From positions 1,612,001-1,676,000 of the forward strand of contig CAMPQE020000051.1 of the NCBI GenBank assembly GCA_946902985.2: a stretch of 64,000 nt of DNA, read 5' to 3'. Source of the DNA: Meconema thalassinum (Eukaryota; Arthropoda; Insecta; Orthoptera; Tettigoniidae). A program made the position numbers and the translations under genes. The number at the start of each line of letters is the position of its first letter. The stretch's first letter is position 1. Below are positions 12,590 through 20,869 of this stretch, piece after piece. The notes under the pieces are model-generated. The model was not told the DNA's origin. It ran no database searches and worked only from the letters and a program-made list of their open reading frames with translations.

Positions 12590-12960
12590 GTGTACTTGAG
12601 TGTATGTGGCCTTTTGTCTGATAACCTGTGTTATTGTCATTGATATATAAGTGTGTGTTCTGTGTAGGTAGCGTAATTTAGGCCTTATTCGGGGGAGGAT
12701 GTGGAAGGGGACAGCCATGGCCTTAAGCTAGGAACCATCCTGGTATCCGCCAGAAGTAGAGGTGGGAAACCATTTCCGAGATATCTGAGGTGGGAATCGA
12801 ACCCTGCTCAGATGTACGTCACGAGGCGGAAAGGACTCGTTCCATTCCTCAAATCACAATAATATTTCTTGTCAGATCCGGGAATCGAACCCGGACCTAG
12901 TCGCCACACCACGAGGTGGGAAGAGTTCCTTTCATCAGTAATGTTAGTGAAACCTTTGAG
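12590..12960. repeat. SINE-like composite repeat
   Basis: It contains the box 'tctgataacctgtgttattg' (12,617 on) that recurs near 23,933 and 59,170. After it come 'ggccttaagctaggaaccat' and phrases such as 'ggtgggaatcgaaccctgct' and 'ggaatcgaacccggac'. The latter resemble RNA polymerase III B boxes on the complementary strand, which points to tRNA-derived SINE sequence. No coding content. Confidence 0.55.
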
Positions 12961-13120
12961 GCCAACTGGGAAGCCTAACTAACACCTGCAGATCCCAAAC
13001 ACTTGCAAGAGACACAGATGGAGATGCTGACTTAGAGTTTCAATGAACAGGGCAGCGTAACAATCATTTTACCTGTCCAGTGTTTTTTGCAAATTTATGG
13101 GTGCATAGGCTAATGTTCTT

Positions 13121-14022
13121 TTAGTACCAGAACATATCATTAACCTGGTTCGGAACTTATACTCTGATCAAGAAGCTACAGTGAGAACCATAGGCCTATA
13201 GCCTATGGAACAACTAAATGGCTGTAGGCCTATATTTCCACCTTACCTTTTTAATCTGTATGCTGAACACATTATGAGGAATGTGGGGTTAGATGAAGAT
13301 GAAACAGGAATCAAAATAGCTGGATTAAATATAAACATCCTGAGATATAGAGATGATACAATCCTGACGGCTGAGACTGAACACGATTTAAAAATCTCTT
13401 ACTGAAAGTGAAGGAGGAAAGTTCAAAGGCTGGACTAATGTTGAATGTCAAGAAAACAAAAATTATGACAACTACAACTGTCAATTCATGGCATGTAGGA
13501 GGAGAAAAAATGGGTATAGTCTCTGTTTTTAACTATCTTGGCTCACAGATTTCTGCTGATGGTGACTGCAGCCATGAAATCAAAAGACGATTGCTACTTG
13601 GTAGACAGGCATTTTCAAATCTGGACAATATCTTAAGGAGTAGAGACCTAACATTAAAAACAAAGATCCGTATAGTAAGGGCTATGGTTTCTCCTGTTGT
13701 GATGTACGGATGTGAGACCTGTACCATAAGAAAAGCTGAACGCCGTAGAATAGATTCCTTCGAATTATGGTGTTGGAGAAAGGTTCTTAGAGTTCCATGG
13801 ACTGCGAAGAGAACAAATAAGTCAGTTTTACAGCAAATTAAACCAGAGTGTTCCTTGGAGCGCTTAATCCTGAAACAAAAACTGAGCTACTTTAGACACA
13901 TCATGAGAAGACATAATTCATTACAGAAGACCTTAAAGAAAACTTTTTTTCCTGAAAATATAAAATTCACGGCATCCATATGCCTATGTGGACCTCAGGT
14001 TTTATTTGAGAATATTCAATGA
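13121..14022 (+). pseudogene. BovB-like RTE LINE reverse transcriptase remnant
   Basis: Frame 2 from 13,121 gives an RT thumb/palm segment with PEHIINLVRNLYSDQEATVR, then an in-frame TAG, then LFNLYAEHIMRN and NILRYRDDT. The palm has YRDD where YADD is expected, so the second residue is changed. A one-base frameshift near 13,395-13,402 moves the reading to the 13,408-14,022 frame, which carries GLMLNVKKTKIM, FNYLGSQISADGDCSHEIKR, MYGCETCTIRKAERRRI and SFELWCWRKVLRVPW. From my knowledge of the family these blocks match the BovB branch of RTE LINEs more closely than the other RTE-like LINEs in this window. The 5' endonuclease part and the extreme 3' end are missing. Confidence 0.82.
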
Positions 14023-14280
14023 CTGTTGATCAAAATACTAGGACTGCTTTTTAATACAATTTGATGTTTGTACAATAAGTGAAATGTAGTATGCAAGCAA
14101 ATGTGAAGGCATTTAGCTATTAAGCATTATAAAATTACAAGTAGAAAGAAAAACAGAGGAATATTGTCTCATCATGAGACCACTTGGCATTGCAGGCTAC
14201 CGTACTTTTCATGGTAGGCCTGAAAGCAATGGGGCACAGCCCCGGGGCCCCCAAGGTTAGGAGCCCCCAAAACTCTAAAA

Positions 14281-14365
14281 GAAAAACGCACTGAAGAATT
14301 AATTATAGTCCTTACTTATACCAGTAGGCTACGCCAAATCATTCTCATATACAATAAATCACATG
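14281..14365. repeat. Copy of the gene A upstream flank
   Basis: Direct repeat of 11,627-11,713 with a few substitutions, lying directly against the left end of the hAT element. It may mean that the hAT landed in a dispersed repeat or in a duplicated fragment of the gene A upstream region. Confidence 0.75.
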
Positions 14366-14369
14366 AGGT

Positions 14370-14388
14370 CAGGGGCGGATTTAGGGGG
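14370..14388 (+). repeat. hAT left terminal inverted repeat
   Basis: CAGGGGCGGATTTAGGGGG, an exact inverse of the right end. The CAGGGGCGGAT start is familiar from hAT elements encoding ZMYM1-like transposases. Confidence 0.9.
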
Positions 14389-14885
14389 TATTTCAGGGGG
14401 GGGGCGGTTAATGATTTTTAATCAGGTTGCCTATGTTCCGGGGGCTACATCAGAACAATTTGTAGGAGGTCTCCACGAAGGCAGTACCATTTTTAGTAGA
14501 CCGTCATCATCTCTGCAGATAGCAGTTTCGCTTGTTATTTTAGTTATTACTATTTTTTTTAGTATTTTATCACCACGTACCTTAGTCAATATAAAATAAT
14601 AGTTTTGCTAGTAATCGAGGCTACTGGAAAGATATGCACCGGTACTTTTATTTCATATTTCATTACGATTTTTTACTGGCACTGATCCTTTTGTTTTTCT
14701 TTTAAAAGAAGGTAACGATCCAATAAGCTTCTAAACATCATAAAATGCTTTCAACGAAAAAACAAACCAACGACAAAAACAGGTCTTGGGAATGAACTTT
14801 AATCAAAAGCACATCTCATGAAAAAAATATTTATTGCCTCACAATTCCCAATGGTCTCACATTAGGCTCCTTCCCTGCCGTAACA

Positions 14886-17750
14886 CTACAACAGAAGTTT
14901 TAGCTTTCGGGCTTTCTTGGAAGCAAAACGATTAATGATTCTATCGTAGTCTAATTTAATGTCTCGATGTACATACATTAAAGTTAGGCCGTTCAGTCTT
15001 TCCTCGCCGCATCTTGACCTATTCTCAGTTTTTTCTAACTTCAGAACAGAAAATGATCTTTCCCCGGTCGCAATACTGACAGGCAAAGTAATAAGAATAT
15101 GAATCATTGTTCTGATGGTAGGGAAAACTTGTGGATGGCAAGCTGTGTAGACCTCCACCGCCTTTGAAGGGATTGGGCGTCCAGCTTCGCTCTCTCTTCT
15201 CCATTTCGCCGCCCAAAGGGATGTCTCGGCATGCATCTTCGCCCGGAGTTCCGACTGCGATTTTTGAAGTAGAGGAGCGTAGCGCTCGGAAAGGATGCTG
15301 ATGTCCTCCTCAGTGCAGTGGATTTGACGATCCATGTTCAATCCTGGGTCTACGACGCGGGGAAGAAAAACGTTCAGCTGATATGCGTTTAAGACGTCGT
15401 CTGTGAAACGCGTTGAGAGGTCTTCCAAGATCCAGTCAAAAAGAGGACTGTAGATGTTCCTTCTGTAGTACTCTTCGGGCGAGTCAGCCGGCGCGTTAGC
15501 CCTGTTCTTTTGCTTCTGGACAAGACGCGGCAGGCCGATAGCGGCGCCTTGCTCACGCGCAAGCTTGCTGGCGTTGTCGAAGACCGACGAAAATTCTTGT
15601 TCGACGTTTGACCGCTTTTCTTTGAAGATTTGGATCGTATTCCGAGTGGTTTCGGAGGCGGTTTGGACGTCCAGATTTTCGGTTTGGAACAGACGGCTGA
15701 GAGGTTCCGTCCGAGTCAGCACTTCTGCTATGCAGCACAGTGTGACGATGAATTGCCCACTAGTGATGCTGGCCAGCAAACTTTCGGCTTTGTGCGCTGA
15801 CTGATTTTCATCCCATTGAGAAACGATTCCCAACGCGTTCACAATGTCGTCCAATTGGTCCAGGAACTTCAAAACTGTGTCGTGCCGTTCAACCCAACGC
15901 GTATCGCACAGCGCGACAAGCTGGCCTTTGATAGTCTTCTTCAACACAAAATTACGCTTCGAGGACACTGTGAAGAAATTCGTCACCTCTTCCACAGTTC
16001 CAAATGCATTTTTAACTGCTTGCACTTTGGACGATTTCGAAAGCGTCAGATTGAGCTGGTGGTTGTAACAGGGCACCCGAACAGCATGAACTGCAGTCTT
16101 CTGCAGCTCTTGTACAGCACCTACAGCTTCCGATATGTTCACCGAACATCCGTCAGTTCCGATGCCAACACAGCTTTTGGGGTCTAGTTTGAAGTCATCA
16201 ATCTTCTTGGCAACGATGCCTCCCAGCTTTACCCCAGTCAGTTTTGGTTCAACAGCAGACTCTGCCGCTGCTTGAGGATTCTCATCGTCGTCTTCACTAG
16301 GGAAATCACCTTCTTCTTCACTTCCTTGAGTATCTTTCTCTTTCTCTTCCGCCGCAGATTTGCGAGCATCTAGGAAGCCCACAAAATCCTCCCTGATTTC
16401 GTTCCTCCAGAGATACCGCAAGAACAAAGTCAGCTGAGAGATGTGCGCTACATCTGTGGTCTCGTCAATTCCAACAGAATAAAATCGGGCTTCTTGAACG
16501 CGGCTTATGATCTGCTCGCGAATGTTCTCCCCGCACAGCTCAATTAATTCGTTCTGGATCGTTTTACTAGTGAAAAGGCTTCTTGGTCCCGCCGTTGCAA
16601 GATGTTTGGCCAGTTTGACGTCTCCAACTTTCATCCGGAACCGAAGCAGAGCCCGGATATTGCCGTCGTTTTGTGAAGACTCCTCTTGAGCAATTGGGCC
16701 GTCATCACGATGACCTCGGTAGGCGATATTTTGTCGGCCTAGAAACTCGATGTTCATCAAGATGAGAGCAAGTCTTGCTCTGTTTTCTTGGATCTTTACC
16801 AGGCGGAAGCTATCCATTTGGTTGGGAAGCTGCTCTTGCGGATTTCTTTGCTTGCGCAAAAAGTCTTCAGCACACAAGGCAGCTTCTTCGTGGTACTTCG
16901 TCGCCTCATGCTTCTGTAGGTCACCGTCTTTCCCAAGGAGCTTGGCGAACTTCATCAGAGGTTCCTTGACCAGGGTCTTCAACAGAATCGTTCTTCCTTG
17001 GCCACCGGTAGACTTCGCAAAAAAAGGGCAGAACAAACAGAAGAGTCCTCTACGTGATGGAGAGAGAACGACCCAGGGAAACTTCTGTAAGTGCTGCAGG
17101 TGAAGGTGTCGTTTCTCTTCGCTTCCGCCCTTGGTGTGAACGGAGAAAGGAAAACAATAACTCGCGTTTGGTTGCCAGTGACTCGTCAAAAGGGTAGAAA
17201 GTGTTCCGTCATCAGGCCTGTTTTCTCCTGAACCTATATACAAGCCGACGTCGTTTCCAAGATAGTCACAGGCAGCAGCATCTCGACAGGAATCCTTTGA
17301 CGGACGTGAAATCAGTTGCTCCGTTGGAAGTGAATGTGAGGGTCCGGGCATAGGTTGTTTGCTCTTGTTATTGCCACCACCATCGCCGACTCCAGCATCT
17401 CCGCCGTCACCGAGCCCTCTGCCGTCAGCGAAGTTTCCAGCGCGTACGTCGCCGCCGAGCCCAACATTGCCACCAACAATTTCAGCACCACCGTCGACGC
17501 CGCAATCACTACCGGTACCCAGTCCAGCTCTGCAACACTCAGCATCATTACTAGCGCCTCCGTTTTCACAGTCATTTCCTCTGTCATCACCATCACCACG
17601 ATGAAGGGAACTGAAAGCACCCTCAGAGTCAACTTCGGGACGGGACGGGGATGAGTGCTCAGGGATTTGTACCACTTTTTTAGGGGCACCGAAATAATTT
17701 CTCAAATCTCCACAGCGGTCGCTTTTCCTTCCTCCACTTTCGCGATTAGC
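14886..17750 (-). CDS. hAT transposase, exon 2 (TTF zinc finger, DUF4371-like core, hAT dimerisation)
   Basis: An uninterrupted frame of 954 codons to the stop at 14,886. Numbered from the first in-frame Met at 17,768, the parts are: a Gly/Asp-rich low-complexity region (about 50-135); a TTF-type zinc finger (about 195-295, C244, C247, H287, H293); the RNase H-like core with IDETTD (D435, D439), GTDGCS (D539) and CYNHQL (C567, H570); an acidic insert (473-497); DTRW (622-625); and a C-terminal hAT dimerisation region with ERSFS and NGLTLM (about 903-960). It is similar to ZMYM1-like transposases that cut and paste the element in the nucleus. The true start is probably an ATG in a separate exon at 19,044. 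A 3' splice site TTGATTCCTTTCAG ends at 17,751, so MFDSFQ is likely intronic. No disabling lesion is seen. Confidence 0.88.
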   Translation of the reverse strand, partial: ANRESGGRKSDRCGDLRNYFGAPKKVVQIPEHSSPSRPEVDSEGAFSSLHRGDGDDRGNDCENGGASNDAECCRAGLGTGSDCGVDGGAEIVGGNVGLGGDVRAGNFADGRGLGDGGDAGVGDGGGNNKSKQPMPGPSHSLPTEQLISRPSKDSCRDAAACDYLGNDVGLYIGSGENRPDDGTLSTLLTSHWQPNASYCFPFSVHTKGGSEEKRHLHLQHLQKFPWVVLSPSRRGLFCLFCPFFAKSTGGQGRTILLKTLVKEPLMKFAKLLGKDGDLQKHEATKYHEEAALCAEDFLRKQRNPQEQLPNQMDSFRLVKIQENRARLALILMNIEFLGRQNIAYRGHRDDGPIAQEESSQNDGNIRALLRFRMKVGDVKLAKHLATAGPRSLFTSKTIQNELIELCGENIREQIISRVQEARFYSVGIDETTDVAHISQLTLFLRYLWRNEIREDFVGFLDARKSAAEEKEKDTQGSEEEGDFPSEDDDENPQAAAESAVEPKLTGVKLGGIVAKKIDDFKLDPKSCVGIGTDGCSVNISEAVGAVQELQKTAVHAVRVPCYNHQLNLTLSKSSKVQAVKNAFGTVEEVTNFFTVSSKRNFVLKKTIKGQLVALCDTRWVERHDTVLKFLDQLDDIVNALGIVSQWDENQSAHKAESLLASITSGQFIVTLCCIAEVLTRTEPLSRLFQTENLDVQTASETTRNTIQIFKEKRSNVEQEFSSVFDNASKLAREQGAAIGLPRLVQKQKNRANAPADSPEEYYRRNIYSPLFDWILEDLSTRFTDDVLNAYQLNVFLPRVVDPGLNMDRQIHCTEEDISILSERYAPLLQKSQSELRAKMHAETSLWAAKWRRESEAGRPIPSKAVEVYTACHPQVFPTIRTMIHILITLPVSIATGERSFSVLKLEKTENRSRCGEERLNGLTLMYVHRDIKLDYDRIINRFASKKARKLKLLL

Positions 17751-19041
17751 CTGAAAGGAATCAAACAAAAAAGATAAATTACTACTGCTCTAATGAAATT
17801 TATCTTTTGAAAAATTTGCTTGTCAAATGTCAACGTCAATGTCTCTATCGTACAAAGAAAACATTGCACGTAGCCAAGTTAGAACAGAAACCGAACGGTG
17901 GATTAAAATAAAAATGCAGGCAATGCTAAGAAGGCGCTTCTTTGATCACAAAAGTATTTCAGATAGGCCCTCCGTAAAACCCAATCTAGATAATAATCAA
18001 GGGACCGAGGCATTTTCGTGTCTAAAGCGGTTTTGCATTTTATTTTTGATCAGTCCGTAAGAGGTATTCCTCTATCTCGCGAATTTTAGTTAGTCTAAGA
18101 TTTTTAAACCGGAACCTCAACTTTGTCCTTTTTAATTCTTTTTTAATTGCCGATTAAAATTAAACTAGTACTTCACTAGGATAAGTATAAGTATTTCAAG
18201 ACAAAATAATTGGACTTCTATGAAGGACTTTGGATGATTTTCATTTGAAGTGGGTTACTTGTAACGCGAGGCGAACTATTGTCTTGTGTTTTCAGAAACT
18301 CACAGCATCCTCTTTCCGCCAATATCATAATACTCGTGCAGTAAGTTGAGTTTACATTTACGTTGATAGGTTTGTAATGTAATTTAGCGTCGGTCAATTA
18401 TATTTATTCCGCGTACCCCATCACATTGTGCTCAGGTTTGTGTGTAGCCTACTTAGGAATAGAGAAACCAAATATAGGTTGCTTCATTTCACTGCTCCAC
18501 AAGCTGGCACCAGTAACTCCTCATTCTATTAATATTTTACTCGATATTATACCCTAACTCATATCTTATAATGTCAAGCGTCATTGTCGAATACGTTTGT
18601 TGTTAACTTCTTCTTCTCCTCACTGTGCGTCTGGAGGTGTTCTGAAATTACCTCATTTCATGTGTTTCATGTGTAATAAACGGAAAGCACTATATTTTCC
18701 GTCCTTTCAGACGCACAGGACACACAAAACCTACGAGCGAATAAAATATATAAAAAAACGCGCGAATGCTCACACTTATACATACTTAGTCACTTAATAA
18801 TTTAAATTTTATACATAAATTCTATTCAATAAGGCGTGAATAACGCACGTTCTGTATATTTATGGTTGCCGATTCTGCACGGGTTAAAATGTAAAATACA
18901 TTTTGCAACATAGTGAGTTTGAACGATTCTATGTTTAGAGCTTTGGTTTACTCCTTCAGGTGGGAGGGACGATAAAGGGGGGTTTGGGTACTTCCGTCTA
19001 CAAAAAATCACAACACAGCACACCACGACTACCTCACTTAC
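17751..19041 (-). other. Intron of the hAT transposase gene
   Basis: The intron runs from the donor GTAAGT (19,041-19,036) to the acceptor TTTCAG (17,756-17,751). It is AT-rich, in contrast with the G+C-rich coding exon. Short open frames are present but none looks coding. Confidence 0.6.
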
Positions 19042-19140
19042 CATAATGGTTCTAATGCCTTCGAGAATCCGCACAAAAATATCAGCGAACGCACTTGCCA
19101 ACACTATCGTAAGAACGCGCACCGCGCACTGACTGTTGAC
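19042..19140 (-). CDS. hAT transposase exon 1 with the start codon at the splice junction
   Basis: On the minus strand the 5' leader ends CATTATG and is followed directly by GTAAGT. The ATG (19,044-19,042) is therefore the last codon of exon 1, and splicing joins it in phase 0 to GCT AAT CGC at 17,750, giving M-ANRESGG. The upstream limit given here is approximate. The alternative, starting at the Met at 17,768 within the unspliced frame, is less likely given the two good splice sites. Confidence 0.6.
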
Positions 19141-19385
19141 TGAGACTGACCACCAAACGCTTGGACACTTCGAAAGCGAAGCTCGGCTCGGCTTGGTTCC
19201 AGTGCAGACTTGCCAGTACAGGCGCAGGCTCGACTCGCCACGGGTACGCTATTTTCTTTTCTCTTTTCTTTCCCTTCCTTTTTCTCTTTTTTTCCTTTTT
19301 TTTCTCTCTTTCTTTTCTCTCCTCTTTCTCCCCTTTTCTCCGCCTTATCTAAAGTCAGGGGGGGGGGCGGTCGCCCCCCCCGCCC

Positions 19386-19404
19386 CCCCCTAAATCCGCC
19401 CCTG
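19386..19404 (-). repeat. hAT right terminal inverted repeat
   Basis: CCCCCTAAATCCGCCCCTG, the exact complement of the left end. It is preceded by C and G runs that could form a strong stem (19,357-19,390). Confidence 0.88.
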
Positions 19405-19504
19405 AACTACACTAGGCGAAATATCAAAATTGTCGTTTTAAGGGTAAAGTGTGCGATTGGTAACTATCGTAACGCAGCTTCGTGCTGCTTTAAACGTGCA
19501 TATC

Positions 19505-19770
19505 TGTGAACTGCCAGATGTTGGTGCGGCATAGTACCGCAAGGGCGAGGTTGGCAGAACTGTTTTGATTATGATTGATGTCAACAGTGGCGGCCACAGC
19601 TGAAATTTTGCCTGGATAAGTCGTGATCCTATTTGGGATGGTTGGGTGGGTCACAGATAGCGGAGGAGGAAACATCTATTAAAACATCATTCCCGATTTA
19701 TTTCTCATCGTTTGATAAGGTACCATACAGAATGTTATCGCTCGTTCTATTTTCATTCAGTGCTACCAAA
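19505..19770. repeat. Dispersed direct repeat, copy 2
   Basis: Matches 10,595-10,870 in the same orientation, with shared 'gggtgggtcacaga' and 'gcggaggaggaaacatctat'. No coding sequence. Confidence 0.8.
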
Positions 19771-20228
19771 CATTTGCCACGCTGAGCGTGTTTTGTGTCT
19801 GAAATTAGCTAAAATACCTTTACTCTCCTACCGCTGAGCTCTCACGGTGAAGTGTACAGCTAAACGCTGGAATCTGTATGGTGCGTTTTGTAATAGTATT
19901 TTTTTTTTAATGCATACCAATGGCTTCTGCCTGGGCCAATAATTATTAGGTGGAGGGCTGCGTTAGCCATGTGCACGAATACACCCCTGGTTTTTGTCTC
20001 GCAAAGTAATGTTTGTTGTGCACTGCTGTAATTAATGTTTTTTGTGAGAGTGAAATTTCTTAAATCCAATCCAATGGGCTTTGCCTATACCAATAATTGC
20101 TACATAGCCGTTAGCCATACATACACCTGGCTTCTGTCATGCACAGTGGGGCAATCGTGCATCAATAATCTTTATCCAGACCAGACCTGTGTGGTGTATT
20201 TTGTATCCCACACGTTGGCAACAGTGGT

Positions 20229-20344
20229 GATAGTTTAAAATTTGAAATACACTTAACTTCCGTCTAGTCAATACTTTTTTGTGTGTTTATTTACGCCCTA
20301 GGACATTGACTAGATGGAACATGTATTTCAAATTTTAAACTATC
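20229..20344. repeat. Long imperfect hairpin (MITE-like)
   Basis: The left arm 20,229-20,272 begins gatagtttaaaatttgaaat. The right arm 20,305-20,344 is its near-perfect reverse complement, ending tttcaaattttaaactatc. The arms are about 40-44 nt and the loop about 32 nt, with a 4-nt insertion in one arm. It is AT-rich and could be a foldback element or the fused ends of a small mariner-type MITE. No target duplication was identified. Confidence 0.7.
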
Positions 20345-20643
20345 ATTCGTCAATACGGACCAATCGTGAACACTGTAAACCCCAACCTGTGGTGATGTCA
20401 ATGTGTGCGTCTTATAAACAATTGAAGAGACCTCATTGCACTGTCGAACTTGGCTGCCGTCGTTGATTGAGCAATAAATATAATACATATTTCTGGCGCA
20501 GTAGTGACCGAGGTTAGTAATATCAGTTGGCGATGTCCCCCAGAAGACGAAACAAGGCATGAAAATCTTCCATTTGTACTTACATCTTAGGAATTTAAAA
20601 CATCATATTTGTCCCTCCATGGTCTCTGCACAGCTGAAGAAAT

Positions 20644-20868
20644 CAAGCGAACCCACCTCACTTCATGATCTGGGCCGGAATGATACAAACGCATCTGTTT
20701 GAACCATATTTTTTTAATCGTTCTAATGACTGGCTCATCCCGCAGCTGCAAAATGTGGGAATCTTAAACCGTGTTAGGTTTCAACACGATGGAGTGCCGG
20801 CAGTGGCTGTTCGACAACGTCTTTGGGAATCGCTGTTTCATATCGCATGCAACACAATCATTCTGTGA
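20644..20868 (+). pseudogene. Tc1/mariner-like transposase fragment
   Basis: The open frame reads MIWAGMIQTHLFEPYFFN and later RVRFQHDGVPAVAVRQRLWE. This corresponds to the region around the second catalytic Asp of DDE_3 transposases, where FQHDGAPAH is usual; here the last two positions are changed. Only about 70 residues are present. The first and third catalytic residues and the terminal repeats are absent, so the copy is dead. Confidence 0.65.
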
Positions 20869-20869
20869 C

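Larger units (their letters stand above)
14370..19404 (-). mobile_element. hAT-superfamily DNA transposon, apparently complete
   Basis: About 5.0 kb bounded by perfect 19-bp terminal inverted repeats, CAGGGGCGGATTTAGGGGG at 14,370-14,388 and its complement at 19,386-19,404. It encloses one intact transposase gene on the minus strand. The coding part is visibly richer in G+C than the flanks. The 8 bases outside each end (catgaggt and aactacac) do not match, although hAT insertions normally leave an 8-bp duplication. A pyrimidine-rich stretch (19,245-19,345) and long G and C runs sit inside the right end. Confidence 0.85.

Noticed and set aside
15553..17689. Several open frames of 60-125 codons opposite or overlapping the hAT transposase
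   Set aside because: They are shadows of the G+C-rich, low-complexity transposase coding frame in other frames and on the other strand.
17751..17768. MFDSFQ as the start of the hAT transposase
   Set aside because: These codons overlap a strong polypyrimidine tract and AG acceptor (TTTGATTCCTTTCAG). A distant ATG-GTAAGT exon fits in phase, so the codons are more likely intronic.
19136..19509. Plus-strand frames rich in Phe, Ser, Leu and Pro
   Set aside because: They are translations of the pyrimidine-rich stretch and the C/G runs at the hAT right end, not proteins.
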